A stretch of DNA of 46,946 nt from an uncultured Saprospiraceae bacterium (GCA_938015925.1 CALLVY010000005.1:1-46946); one strand, 5' to 3'. Shown: positions 36,248-45,096, counted from the stretch's first letter. Numbers and translations: made by a program. The notes: generated by a model not told the origin, from the sequence alone.

Positions 36248-37927
36248 ATGGATACAGAAAAAGTAGAATCCAAAAATTTTTTAGAAGTAAAAATTGAAAA
36301 TGACCTGGCCAATGGAGTCAACGATGGGAGAGTGCTCACTCGTTTTCCCCCGGAACCCAATGGATATTTGCACATTGGTCACGCCAAGTCCATTTGTGTC
36401 AATTTTGGTTTAGCTCAAAAATTTGGAGGAAAAACCAACCTACGCTTTGATGATACCAATCCGGTCAAAGAGGATACGGAATATGTAGAATCCATAAAAA
36501 AAGACATCAAATGGTTGGGCTTCGAATGGGAAGGAGAGGAGCTTTATGCTTCCGATTATTTTGACCAACTTTATGCCATGGCCGTCCAATTAATTGAAAA
36601 AGGATTGGCCTATGTGGATGATTCCACTTCTGAGGAAATTGCTGCTCACAAAGGCAGTCCGACTGTGCCAGGAAAACCAACTCCCAACCGTAGCCGAAGC
36701 ATCGAGGAAAACCTTGATTTATTTGCACGGATGAAAGCTGGAGAATTTCCAGATGGTGCCAAAGTTTTGCGAGCTAAGATTGATTTGTCTTCTCCAAATA
36801 TGCACTTGCGCGATCCATTAATGTATCGTATCCTAAGAGCGCATCATCACCGTACTGGTGACGATTGGGTGATCTATCCAATGTATGATTTTGCCCATGG
36901 ACAATCCGATTCTATCGAGGGGATTACTCACTCGATTTGTACTTTAGAATTTGAAAATCACAGACCTCTATACGATTGGTTTATTGAAAAATTAGAGATT
37001 TTTCCGAGTAAGCAAACGGAGTTTGCCAGACTGAATCTCAATTATACCGTGATGAGTAAACGTCGTCTTCGCCAATTGGTAGAAGAAGGGCATGTCAATG
37101 GTTGGGATGATCCGAGAATGCCTACGATTTCTGCTTTCCGTCGTCGAGGGTACTCGCCAGCGTCGATCCGAAATTTCGCTCAAAAAGTAGGGGTAGCCAG
37201 AAGAGATAATGTCATTGATATGGCTTTATTGGAGTTTAGTGTGCGGGAAGATTTGAATAAAGTATCTTCTCGGGTGATGGGCGTTTTGGATCCGGTAAAA
37301 CTAGTCATAACGAACTTTCCGGAAGGGAAAGAAGAATTATTGAGCATCGAAAACAACCCAGAAGATCCAGAAAGTGGAAGTAGAGAAGTTCCTTTTTCAA
37401 GAGAACTTTATATTGAGCGTGGAGATTTTATGGAAGATCCGCCGAAGAAATTTTTCCGTTTAGGTCCTGGAAAAAATGTTCGCTTAAAGGGAGCCTATAT
37501 TCTGCATTGCGAAGATTTTTCTAAAGATGAAAATGGAGAAATCTCAGAAATCAGATGTACCTATTACGAGGATTCCAAATCAGGTTCTGATACTTCTGGT
37601 GTAAAAGCCAAAGGAACTTTGCATTGGGTGTCGATCCCGCATGCGGTGAAAGTGGAGGTGCGGAATTACGACCGACTTTTTTCTGCTGAATTTCCAATGG
37701 CCGATCCGGAGAAAGATTTTAAAGAATTTATCAATCCTAATTCCTTGGAAGTTTTGACGGAAGTTTATGTTGAACCTGCTTTGCAATCTGCAAAAGTTGG
37801 AGAACATTACCAGTTTATGCGCAAAGGCTATTATTGCTTGGATCCAGATGCGACGGAAAATCATTTGGTCTTCAATAGAACTGTTGGTCTTCGTGATTCC
37901 TGGGCAAAAAAGCATGGGAAAAAATAA
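36248..37927 (+). CDS. glnS: Glutaminyl-tRNA synthetase
   Basis: This 559-residue class I synthetase charges tRNA-Gln directly. It has FPPEPNGYLHIGHAKS (HIGH) near residue 40, RFDDTNPVKEDTEYVE, YPMYDFAHGQSD and the KMSKS equivalent VMSKRRLRQLVEEGHVNGWDDPRMPT. The C-terminal half is the beta-barrel anticodon-binding region (FFRLGPGKNVRLKGAYI). Its presence suggests the organism does not depend on the GatCAB amidation route for Gln-tRNA. A palindrome, GGCTTTTAAAGCC, lies in the 137-bp leader and could be structured, but no U-run follows it. Confidence 0.98.
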   Translation: MDTEKVESKNFLEVKIENDLANGVNDGRVLTRFPPEPNGYLHIGHAKSICVNFGLAQKFGGKTNLRFDDTNPVKEDTEYVESIKKDIKWLGFEWEGEELYASDYFDQLYAMAVQLIEKGLAYVDDSTSEEIAAHKGSPTVPGKPTPNRSRSIEENLDLFARMKAGEFPDGAKVLRAKIDLSSPNMHLRDPLMYRILRAHHHRTGDDWVIYPMYDFAHGQSDSIEGITHSICTLEFENHRPLYDWFIEKLEIFPSKQTEFARLNLNYTVMSKRRLRQLVEEGHVNGWDDPRMPTISAFRRRGYSPASIRNFAQKVGVARRDNVIDMALLEFSVREDLNKVSSRVMGVLDPVKLVITNFPEGKEELLSIENNPEDPESGSREVPFSRELYIERGDFMEDPPKKFFRLGPGKNVRLKGAYILHCEDFSKDENGEISEIRCTYYEDSKSGSDTSGVKAKGTLHWVSIPHAVKVEVRNYDRLFSAEFPMADPEKDFKEFINPNSLEVLTEVYVEPALQSAKVGEHYQFMRKGYYCLDPDATENHLVFNRTVGLRDSWAKKHGKK

Positions 37928-38018
37928 GGAGAATTAGTTTGCTTCGTTCTTGAGTCTCCTTCGTCGAGTTATCGTAGCATCAAAAATAATTACTCAAAAC
38001 ACTTTAAAATTAAAGTCT

Positions 38019-38441
38019 ATGGCCAATAAAAAAGTAACAGGTATTGGCGGGGTCTTTTTTAAATGTGATGACCCTGTGAAGATGCGAAACTGGTACGCTC
38101 AAAATTTAGGCATGATCACCACGGAGTATGGCGCTCCTTTTGAATGGCGTCAAGCGGATAATCCTGAAAAAAGCGGTTATACTTCCTGGAGTACTTTTTC
38201 CAAAGAATCGACTTATTTCGAGCCTTCGAAAAAGGAATTTATGATCAATTATCGAGTGGTGGATTTAGAGGCTCTGCTCGAAGAATTGAAAGCGGATGGC
38301 GTAGAAATTATTGGAGAAATACAGACTTTTGATTACGGTAAATTTGCTCATATTTTAGATCCTGAAGGAAATAAAATTGAACTCTGGGAACCGGTGGATA
38401 AGGTTTTTGATGATTATTATAAAGGAGAAACGAATAAATAA
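38019..38441 (+). CDS. VOC-fold (glyoxalase/bleomycin-resistance-like) protein
   Basis: I chose the ATG at 38019, where the VOC repeat begins (KKVTGIGGVFFKCDDPVKMRNWYAQNLGM). The ORF is open from 37950, but the extra 23 residues look like non-coding sequence. The 140-residue protein has the two beta-alpha-beta-beta-beta halves of the vicinal oxygen chelate fold, ending FAHILDPEGNKIELWEP, the classical C-terminal metal-ligand strand with the ligand Glu. Members range from glyoxalases to dioxygenases and antibiotic-binding proteins, so the substrate cannot be read here. A strong terminator follows 80 bp downstream. Confidence 0.9.
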   Translation: MANKKVTGIGGVFFKCDDPVKMRNWYAQNLGMITTEYGAPFEWRQADNPEKSGYTSWSTFSKESTYFEPSKKEFMINYRVVDLEALLEELKADGVEIIGEIQTFDYGKFAHILDPEGNKIELWEPVDKVFDDYYKGETNK

Positions 38442-38521
38442 GGAGCGCAGTTGTGTTTATGATGTTTGTTGTGCTACCTACTTATTGGGATAAATAAAAA
38501 TACCGGCTTAGGTAAATAAAT

Positions 38522-38557
38522 AGCCTTTTCAAATTCGTTTGGAAAGGCTGTTTTTTT
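38522..38557 (+). terminator. Rho-independent terminator after the VOC gene
   Basis: AGCCTTTTC (38522-38530) pairs with GGAAAGGCT (38541-38549), a 9-bp stem with one T-G wobble and a 10-base loop. It is followed by seven T residues (38551-38557). This is the clearest intrinsic terminator in the window. Confidence 0.85.
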
Positions 38558-38777
38558 GGAGTGATGAATGGATTTTAAACTTGATGCCGAGCTTAAGAAA
38601 AGGAAGTGATTTGTCAGCGTTCAGTGGTTTTGAAGTGGGATTTGGAGGATTGGAAGAATTTGGTAAAATGGGCTTAAATTGTTATTTTTAGTTGTTGTTA
38701 AATGTGGGGAGCAGTGTTTTTTTGCTCTCAATGAAACTATTTTCCCCGAATTGAATGCTTTACCAAAAGAAAACGCC

Positions 38778-39200
38778 ATGGCAAAATCGTTTACTGCTAA
38801 ACAAAACAAAACACAAGGTAGCTTATTTAGATTTCCTAGGAGTGTTGAAAAACAAGCTATTATCCGCCAAGGTTCTTGTTGCGCAATTTGTAACACAGGC
38901 GGTAATATCAAATCCCTAACGGGGCATCACGTGATTCCAGTTCGACATGGTTGTCCAAGTAAAAATGATCCTAATTATGCTTTTTTAAATACCGTAGAGA
39001 ATTGTGTGATGATCTGTAAGTCCTGCCATATAAGCAAAGCACATGGTGGCCATTGGGCTTATGGAGTTTTAGCTGGCCCAGAAGGATTTCCAAATTCTCA
39101 TGGTAGTAATACTGCTGCGCATAAAAAGTGGGTTAGTGTTTTGAAATCAAAAGAGAAGAAGGTCTGTTTGTTTTGGAAAATGTCGAGGAAGAAAAAGTGA
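38778..39200 (+). CDS. HNH endonuclease-domain protein
   Basis: I chose the ATG at 38778 (MAKSFTAKQNK); the frame is open from 38679. The product has about 140 residues. It contains an HNH-type zinc finger: CAICNTGG, then GHHVIPVRHG (catalytic His), then the N of VENCVMICKSCH and the closing HISKAHGGH. Two CxxC pairs would hold the structural zinc. HNH proteins cut DNA in restriction, homing, phage defence and toxin systems. No partner methylase or recognition domain is present in this short protein, and its C-terminus is basic. The next genes form the DUF2235 cluster after a possible terminator, so its link to them is uncertain. Confidence 0.8.
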   Translation: MAKSFTAKQNKTQGSLFRFPRSVEKQAIIRQGSCCAICNTGGNIKSLTGHHVIPVRHGCPSKNDPNYAFLNTVENCVMICKSCHISKAHGGHWAYGVLAGPEGFPNSHGSNTAAHKKWVSVLKSKEKKVCLFWKMSRKKK

Positions 39201-39522
39201 AGACCTTATCTAGCCGACTGAACCTTTTACTGGAGAAAATAGTAGAGGTTAAATTAAGAGTGTTCAGCAAAATAGAATCCTGAATTTAAGGACTTATAGG
39301 AGTATCCAGAAAAGGATTAAACTAAATCATAGCTTTGATCCGAATCAATATTCGATATATTGGAGATTTAGGATTGGATAATCCCTTTTTTATTTTTTCT
39401 CGAAACTTCTAGTAGTAAATTCCCTAATCCAATTCTTCTCCGTAATTCAGAACACTAAAAAATCTTCCTTCCTTTTTTCCCTATTCTTTCCTTACCTTTA
39501 AAAAAAAAGGTCCCCTAAAAGT
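39201..39522. other. Intergenic region between the HNH and DUF2235 genes
   Basis: There is no gene in 322 bases. TAGCTTTG (39330-39337) matches the -7 TAnnTTTG consensus but lacks a -33 partner. A terminator-like hairpin follows it (39371-39398). ACCTTT-N6-AAAGGT (39494-39511) can pair just before the DUF2235 start codon at 39523 and could affect its translation. Confidence 0.4.
39371..39398 (+). terminator. Possible rho-independent terminator after the HNH gene
   Basis: GGATT (39371-39375), a 4-base loop and AATCC (39380-39384) are followed by C and a long T-rich run (TTTTTTATTTTTT). The stem is only 5 bp, so it would be weak, but the T-run is good. Confidence 0.5.
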
Positions 39523-40827
39523 ATGACTAAAGAACCAAAGAAAAACATCATCATTTGCCTCGATGGTACCAACAATCAATTCGGCCAAGACAAATCCAAC
39601 ATCATTAAACTGTTTCAAATGCTGGAGCGGGAGCCGGGTCAACAAATTGCCTATTATGATCCCGGTGTAGGGACGATGGGAGACCCTAGTTACAAAACAG
39701 CAATCGCTAGAAAAATAAACCAGGGATTGGGATTGGCTTTCGGACGAGGACTGATGAAAAATCTGATAGAGGCTTACACCTTTCTCATGGACCACTACAA
39801 TGACGGAGATCAAGTCTTTATTTTTGGATTCAGTAGAGGGGCCTATACCGCCAGGGCTTTGGCTGCTTTTATTAGGGATTGCGGGCTGTTTGAAAAATGG
39901 GCAAAGAATCTTTTGCCTTATGCCGTAAGGCTTTTCCTACAAGAAGCTTCGCAGGATGAAGATGGTTTCTATAAGGTGCTCTCTGGTTTTAGAAGTACCT
40001 ATGGAAGACTGTTGAATAGAGAAAGAGATCCACGCTATCCAAAGAAAAAAAGTAAGACTGCCAATTATCAACTCCGCATTCATTTCCTTGGACTCTTTGA
40101 TACCGTCAAAAGCTATGGTTGGATCACTAATCCAATCGTTCTGCGCAATGAAGCGAAAAATGACAGTGTGATGAACGTTAGGCATGCCCTTTCTATCGAT
40201 GAAAAAAGAATTTTTTTTAAGCAGATGCATTGGAAATCTTCTAAGCTCGAACATCAAAGCTGTAAGGAAGTATGGTTTGCGGGAACACATTCTGATGTGG
40301 GCGGTGGTTATCCAGAGAAAGATTCCGGACTAGCCAAAATTTCCTTAGAGTGGATGGTTCACGAAGCGATTGCTTTTGGGTTGAAAGTTGATCTTAAGGG
40401 ATACGGCAAAATTTTTTTAAGAGAACAAGACGAGCAAAAAAAATGGATACCTCGTAAGCTGAAGGATGAAGACAAAGGGAAATACGCAGCCCCTGATGCT
40501 AGCGCGGTGGCGCATGAATCACTTACTACCATATGGAGGTTTGCTCAACTAGTGCCAAAGAAATCTAAATCATGGGAGACGGCTTGGTGGAGCCGAACGA
40601 TTAAGAGTCAGAAAGAACGGTTAGGTTTGGAGAAAGATGATAATCGCTTGCTGATCCATGAAAGTGTCATCGAACGTATCAATAATGATAAAATCCAATA
40701 TCGACCTAAAAACCTTCTTTCCAGATTAGAATTAAAAGGGGATATCAATAAGCTTCCGAAAGCTAACATCGAGTATAGAAAATCACCGGAAGAAGTTTTT
40801 AAGCCTAAGCGTGTGGAAGAGGATTGA
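39523..40827 (+). CDS. DUF2235 alpha/beta-hydrolase (Tle1-like lipase family)
   Basis: The 434-residue protein opens with NIIICLDGTNNQFG and YYDPGVGTMGD. It has the nucleophile motif GFSRG (Ser104), the Asp-bearing WFAGTHSDVGGGYPE and a late His in LIHESVIERI. Together these are the DUF2235 catalytic set. Members include type VI secretion phospholipase effectors (Tle1) and fungal or bacterial hydrolases of unknown substrate. There is no signal peptide and no visible secretion adaptor (no PAAR or VgrG), so a T6SS link is only a possibility. It is followed closely by two unknown genes on the same strand, the second with a membrane-anchored C-terminus, an order compatible with effector and immunity. 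Confidence 0.88.
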   Translation: MTKEPKKNIIICLDGTNNQFGQDKSNIIKLFQMLEREPGQQIAYYDPGVGTMGDPSYKTAIARKINQGLGLAFGRGLMKNLIEAYTFLMDHYNDGDQVFIFGFSRGAYTARALAAFIRDCGLFEKWAKNLLPYAVRLFLQEASQDEDGFYKVLSGFRSTYGRLLNRERDPRYPKKKSKTANYQLRIHFLGLFDTVKSYGWITNPIVLRNEAKNDSVMNVRHALSIDEKRIFFKQMHWKSSKLEHQSCKEVWFAGTHSDVGGGYPEKDSGLAKISLEWMVHEAIAFGLKVDLKGYGKIFLREQDEQKKWIPRKLKDEDKGKYAAPDASAVAHESLTTIWRFAQLVPKKSKSWETAWWSRTIKSQKERLGLEKDDNRLLIHESVIERINNDKIQYRPKNLLSRLELKGDINKLPKANIEYRKSPEEVFKPKRVEED

Positions 40828-40895
40828 ATAGCTTATTGAGAAGTGATTTCTTTCTAAAGATTTTGGGCTTAATAAATTTTGATAAAGAAAACATT

Positions 40896-41543
40896 ATGTA
40901 TAAGTATATAGAAAAAAATAGAGGAGCGCTTTTAGCGAGACTTAAAGAAGATAATATGGATAACTATCTCTATTTGCTTAATCCTAAAAGAGATGTTAAT
41001 AAAATAGACTATCAAAAAAAGTATAAAAATTTTTGGCGCTTATATGCTGCAAGATTATCTAATGAGTTTTGTGAAAATCATTTCCAAGTACTTAAAAAAG
41101 AGATTCAAAATCCTTCTGGTGATCTTAAAAAAATTGTGACCTCTTTAGCTAAAGTTCCTTCAAATAAAGCTAGAGAAGTAGGAAGTTTGCATTTTTCATT
41201 CAGTACAAAGTTGTTGCATGTCGCAAATCCTGAGACTCCTATTTATGACAAAATGGTTAAGGAATTTTACTTTTTTTCTGAGCCTAAACCGAAGACCAAG
41301 CCTAAGAGCAAGACAGAATTTGAAGATAGATTAGAAAAGGTCAATGACTTTTACGATTTTCTGATCGATGAATATGAGCGAATACGAACTAGAGGTTTAT
41401 TGGCTAAATCAATGAAAACTTTTAGAAAAGAATTTAAATCAAATAGGATTACTGATGTAAAGATTATTGATACAATGATTTGGTTGTTTGTTGATTATCT
41501 GAGAAAGGAGGCTGCTCTTAGAAAAGATTTTTTTTACGATTAA
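40896..41543 (+). CDS. Unknown protein downstream of the DUF2235 hydrolase
   Basis: I place the start at ATG 40896 (MYKYIEKNRGALL), giving 215 residues. A TTG at 40824 would overlap the DUF2235 stop by 4 bp and add 24 residues. The protein is strongly basic and helix-rich. A central segment, SLHFSFSTKLLHVANPETPIYDKMV, recalls the helix-turn of several uncharacterised DNA- or nucleotide-related proteins that read FASKxLHFxNPxxxPIYDS, but I cannot name the family. A Lys/Pro/Ser stretch (PKPKTKPKSK, about residue 125) looks like a flexible linker. The sequence is AT-rich compared with the neighbouring genes. Confidence 0.75.
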   Translation: MYKYIEKNRGALLARLKEDNMDNYLYLLNPKRDVNKIDYQKKYKNFWRLYAARLSNEFCENHFQVLKKEIQNPSGDLKKIVTSLAKVPSNKAREVGSLHFSFSTKLLHVANPETPIYDKMVKEFYFFSEPKPKTKPKSKTEFEDRLEKVNDFYDFLIDEYERIRTRGLLAKSMKTFRKEFKSNRITDVKIIDTMIWLFVDYLRKEAALRKDFFYD

Positions 41544-41555
41544 TGAAAAATAACT

Positions 41556-42242
41556 GTGAAACTAAAATACTCCAAATGCTATCCAGATCAAAGCGACATA
41601 TACTTCGCTCCAGATAGTATCAATGCAAACGAAGCTCTCCAATTATTCCAATCCTTCAACTGGGACGAAGAAGTTCAGAAAGAAGTAGAACATTATAGTC
41701 CAAGCATCGATTACATTAGGATTGAGGATAAGCAAAGAATAATCTTTTCGGGAATAGGCAAGGGGGCTTTAAAGTCTTTTATGGTGATGTTTATCTATCC
41801 CAATAATCCTGGCCTGGAAAAGTGTTTTGAGGAGGAAAATTATTTTCAAGCCAAGGATGTCTCTGCCATTGTGTCGATTAAGGAAGCCAAGGCGCTTTTG
41901 GAAAAATTTCTGGAAGGAGAAGACGAAGGAGTGCTGAAAATATTGCAGGAAAGTGAGGAAGAGGCGATTGAGGAACCTGTGGAACAGGCGAAGAACCTTG
42001 TGAGCACTTCTTCTCCGGAAATTGAGAAAAACTATTCTGAAGAAGTAGGTACTTACTATAGTATTTTTGAACATGAAATAGTTGTTCGAATTTTAAGTCT
42101 CTTAGTAGCTTCTTTGTTTTCCTTTTTGACTTTTTCTTTCTGGAGGATAAGCGGTATAAATGTATTTTCGCTATGCTTTGGAATTTTAGCACTTGGGTTT
42201 ATCTTTGGGGCGATTTATTATGAGCGCAAGCGTGGGAAGTGA
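41556..42242 (+). CDS. Unknown protein with two C-terminal membrane helices
   Basis: The 228-residue product starts at GTG 41556, 12 bp after the previous stop. The N-terminal 170 residues are soluble, with an acidic stretch (EGEDEGVLKILQESEEEAIEEPVEQ). They are followed by two hydrophobic helices (IVVRILSLLVASLFSFLTFSFW and VFSLCFGILALGFIFGAIYY) and a short positive tail (ERKRGK), placing the C-terminus and the large domain in the cytoplasm. I do not recognise the family. A membrane protein next to a candidate lipase effector could be its immunity factor, but there is no direct evidence. Confidence 0.75.
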   Translation: MKLKYSKCYPDQSDIYFAPDSINANEALQLFQSFNWDEEVQKEVEHYSPSIDYIRIEDKQRIIFSGIGKGALKSFMVMFIYPNNPGLEKCFEEENYFQAKDVSAIVSIKEAKALLEKFLEGEDEGVLKILQESEEEAIEEPVEQAKNLVSTSSPEIEKNYSEEVGTYYSIFEHEIVVRILSLLVASLFSFLTFSFWRISGINVFSLCFGILALGFIFGAIYYERKRGK

Positions 42243-42281
42243 AGAGTATTACAAGTAGAATTGATTTTAAATACGTAAACA

Positions 42282-42755
42282 TTGATAAGTAATAAAAAAG
42301 TAATCTACATTGACATGGATGATGTATTGTGTGCTTATTCACAAGCCCATGCCCATGCCATAGAAAAAAATCCTGGGATAAAATATCCTCAAAGTCAGTA
42401 TGGGTTTTTTAGGAATTTGCCTCCAATCCCTAATGCAATAGAGACTGTCAATTATTTAGCTTCGCAAAACCTATTTGAAGTTTATATTTTAACGGCCCCT
42501 TCTGTAAAAAATCCTTTGTGTTACACCGAAAAAAGACTTTGGATTGAAGATCATTTTGGTATCCATATGGTAGACCGTTTAATCATCTCCCCAAACAAAG
42601 GATTAAATAAAGGAGATTATCTCATAGATGACCATGACTTTGGGAGAGGTCAGGAAAATTTTGAAGGTATACTTTTAAAATTTGGTTCCAAGGAATACTC
42701 GAATTGGCAGTTGGTATTAAAGTATTTTCAAGATCAATACCAATTAGTTACTTAG
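42282..42755 (+). CDS. 5'(3')-deoxyribonucleotidase-like HAD phosphatase
   Basis: The 157-residue protein has HAD motif I in VIYIDMDDVLC, with nucleophile and acid/base Asp residues, the motif II-like YILTAPS, the Lys region SPNKGLNKGDYLIDDHDFG and motif III/IV. It therefore fits the NT5C (cytosolic deoxyribonucleotidase) branch, which removes phosphate from dNMPs. The frame opens immediately after a stop at 42276, and TTG 42282 is the only plausible start before motif I, so a TTG start is well supported. It is convergent with the methyltransferase of the peptide operon. Confidence 0.87.
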   Translation: MISNKKVIYIDMDDVLCAYSQAHAHAIEKNPGIKYPQSQYGFFRNLPPIPNAIETVNYLASQNLFEVYILTAPSVKNPLCYTEKRLWIEDHFGIHMVDRLIISPNKGLNKGDYLIDDHDFGRGQENFEGILLKFGSKEYSNWQLVLKYFQDQYQLVT

Positions 42756-42867
42756 TAGAAGCCTTCCTTTGCCAAGAAAAGAAAATAAGAATAGGATTAA
42801 ACTACGAACTAATACTTGATGTTTGTAGAAGGTGAAAAAAAACACACTTTACCTAAATCATCTTCCT

Positions 42868-43521
42868 CTACCCACAAGCCCAAAAAAAGCGAAAATCAAA
42901 CTCATCCTTCGCCGGAGCACCAAAATAAACTTCCTCCAACCAATCCTGCTCCGCAATAAACAGATTCCCAGTAGAAACCGTAACCAAAAGAAAAGGATTT
43001 TTCTTGGCATGTTTCTTCAGTCGTTTCAGCGCTTTGGGAAGGACATAAGGGAAAAAAGAATTCATGATGCAAATACAATCTACGACAGGCAAGGCATCTT
43101 TCTTTTTGGTAGCATCTCCTTGAAAACATTGTACCGAATCTAAACCCAGTTTTTTTATCCATTTATTAGTGGCCTTCACTCTCTGTGGAATCATTTCCAC
43201 CCCATAAAAATCGACCTCTTCCCAAAGTAGGGCACCATAAAAAAGAACCCGACCACAACCGCTACCCAAGTCCAAAATTTTTTCGGGCCGGTAGGGTTCC
43301 AGTTTTTCAAACAATCTATGGATGTAAAAATAAGGATTGTCGCCCTGATAGATTCGGTGCTTTACTCCGTATTGACGTACGAGTTCAGGTAGTGGGATTT
43401 TGTCCTCCACTTTTTCGATTTGTATACCCAGAAGTGCATCCATCACATCATCTTCCGGCAACTTTCCTTTTCGATGAATTTTCCTTAGGGTCTTAGCAAT
43501 CTTTTTCGCTTTTTTATTCAT
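42868..43521 (-). CDS. Class I SAM-dependent methyltransferase of the peptide operon
   Basis: The ATG at 43521 (MNKKAKKIAKTLRK) overlaps the radical SAM stop by 8 bp (ATGAATAA), giving a 217-residue protein; the frame extends to 43554. It starts with a very basic N-terminal helix. SAM-binding motif I is ILDLGSGCGRVLFYG near residue 84, followed by acidic motif II DFYGVEMIP and motif post-I CFQGDA. The later NSFFPYVLPKALKRLKKH resembles motif IV and after. It is probably co-translated with the maturase. Its substrate could be the peptides (N-, C- or side-chain methylation), but this is inferred only from position. Confidence 0.85.
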   Translation of the reverse strand: MNKKAKKIAKTLRKIHRKGKLPEDDVMDALLGIQIEKVEDKIPLPELVRQYGVKHRIYQGDNPYFYIHRLFEKLEPYRPEKILDLGSGCGRVLFYGALLWEEVDFYGVEMIPQRVKATNKWIKKLGLDSVQCFQGDATKKKDALPVVDCICIMNSFFPYVLPKALKRLKKHAKKNPFLLVTVSTGNLFIAEQDWLEEVYFGAPAKDEFDFRFFWACG

Positions 43522-45016
43522 CGTCCATTCCCATTTCTTCGATTGGGAATTCACTGAATACTTTTTCTAAAAGATTGATGGCCTCCTTGCGTTTTTCCAA
43601 ACTGATTTCATAATCTGTTTTGGCTATTTCCGTATCCGCACCACAATGGGGGCAATCTTTTTCATTGTGCAATAGAAATTGATTGCAGGATCGACATTGT
43701 TCCATTAAGTCAGGGACCTTTCCAAATTCAGGTGATTTTTCGCCTTCCATCCCGCTGATTGGCTTGACGAGTAAGTCGTGAATCTGGTCTTCAGAAGTGG
43801 ATATTTGCCGGCCTTTGGCTTGGCTTGGATCGGCTGGAATTTCTTCGAGAATCAATTCAAATCTGCCGATGTCAAAAGAACCACATCCTGCTTCTTCGAC
43901 CTTCTGAATTCTTTCGCGGAGTCCATCCTTTTTGAGTTCGGATACCCGGTAGTGGCAATAGGGATTATTGCCAGGTCTGCCAAGGAGAGAATGAGAAGTC
44001 CAGGTACAACCCGCTTTGCACACATCGGCATAATAGCAGGTTTTGCAAAATCCCCAGAGACTGTCTCTGGATCGCAATCTACCAAAATGGATTTCAGGAC
44101 TCTTGGTCCAAATTTCTTCTATACTAAGGTCTTTTACATTACCTCCGGTATAGCCATTGGTCGGCAAAGAAGGGCAGCCCTTAACGGCTCCATCTGCTTC
44201 GATGCCTATGACTGTTTGGCCAGCACTACAACCCGTCCAGTGAATGTTGACGCCAGTGATATTTCGAAGCTTATATTCATAAGGTCCAAAATAGCCGATA
44301 TTGTTGCCGATGACCATGGTTAGGCCCATTTCATTGCCTTCGTCAAAAAGTTCAGCCAGTAGAGGGAATAGCGTGTCGAGCTGGTGAGGCTGGAGCAATA
44401 ATTCGTCATTGTCAACGGCATTGCCCATGGCGACGGTCAATTGTAATTGCCATTGTTCGGCTCCGGCTGCTACGATGGTATACATGAGTTCGCGGAGTTG
44501 TGGAATGGTTGCAGGGCCAATCTGGGTATTGACAGAGCCATTGAGTCCGGCTGCTCTGGCGCGTTTGAGTACATCCAGCGCCATGTCGAAAGAACCTTTG
44601 ACGCCTCGGACATTGTCATGCAATTCGGCGAGGCCATCGATAGAAACACCAAGTCCCTGGAGGCCGGCATCAAGGGCTGCTTCGAGCCTTTTGGCATTGA
44701 AAGCCCATCCACCAGTTTGCAAGCCACAATAAATGTCGTGGTCGCGCAAAGCCCGGATGATGCGAGTCCAATCGCTTTTTAAAAAAGCTTCACCACCGAT
44801 TAGGGTAACTTCGCGAGTGCCCAAACGAGCCAGTCCTTCAACGATTTCTAAACAATCTTCCGTGCTTAATTCGTCGGGTCTTATCTTTCCTGCTCTGGAG
44901 CCACAATGTTTGCATTTGAGGTTACAGGCGAGTGTCAATTCCCAGACCACATGCACAGGAATATGGTTAAGATGGTCGTCTTGACTTCTCGATCGGACAG
45001 GTGTATTTTCTGTCAT
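43514..45016 (-). CDS. Radical SAM/SPASM peptide maturase with C-terminal zinc ribbon
   Basis: The 500-residue protein has the SAM-cluster motif CNLKCKHC (Cys31, Cys35, Cys38) and GGEAFL downstream. The SPASM domain is complete: C-x17-C containing GxxxxC, then CKTCYYADVCKAGC (C-x2-C-x5-C-x3-C) and a final CHYRV. After about residue 360 a long region follows, with a zinc ribbon CRSC-x11-CPHC near residue 455. SPASM enzymes install crosslinks or other radical-derived changes in ribosomal peptides using auxiliary 4Fe-4S clusters. From memory, NCBIfam has a closely similar class named for a GDL-motif peptide; this needs checking. The gene is GC-richer than its neighbours (34 G/C in the sampled 60 bases 44521-44580). 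It lies directly after three small peptide genes. Confidence 0.95.
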   Translation of the reverse strand: MTENTPVRSRSQDDHLNHIPVHVVWELTLACNLKCKHCGSRAGKIRPDELSTEDCLEIVEGLARLGTREVTLIGGEAFLKSDWTRIIRALRDHDIYCGLQTGGWAFNAKRLEAALDAGLQGLGVSIDGLAELHDNVRGVKGSFDMALDVLKRARAAGLNGSVNTQIGPATIPQLRELMYTIVAAGAEQWQLQLTVAMGNAVDNDELLLQPHQLDTLFPLLAELFDEGNEMGLTMVIGNNIGYFGPYEYKLRNITGVNIHWTGCSAGQTVIGIEADGAVKGCPSLPTNGYTGGNVKDLSIEEIWTKSPEIHFGRLRSRDSLWGFCKTCYYADVCKAGCTWTSHSLLGRPGNNPYCHYRVSELKKDGLRERIQKVEEAGCGSFDIGRFELILEEIPADPSQAKGRQISTSEDQIHDLLVKPISGMEGEKSPEFGKVPDLMEQCRSCNQFLLHNEKDCPHCGADTEIAKTDYEISLEKRKEAINLLEKVFSEFPIEEMGMDDE

Positions 45017-45031
45017 AATAAATGGTTAGTT

Positions 45032-45056
45032 GTCAGAACGTCGCAGACGTTACTGT
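45032..45056 (-). promoter_or_regulatory. Hairpin between last peptide gene and the maturase
   Basis: AACGTC-GCA-GACGTT (45037-45051) is a perfect 6-bp stem with a 3-base loop, extended by CAG/CTG across one bulged base. It is GC-rich by local standards and sits 20-35 bases before the maturase start codon. It has no U-run on the minus strand. It could reduce read-through or protect the 3' end of the peptide mRNA, making peptide exceed enzyme. Confidence 0.55.
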
Positions 45057-45096
45057 GTTTGGAATTTCTATTAAGGAGGCTTGACTTGTCTGGTGT

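Noticed and set aside
44409-44984. Plus-strand ORFs opposite the radical SAM gene
   Set aside because: They reflect the GC-richer sequence of the maturase on the other strand; only the minus-strand frame has the Cys motifs.
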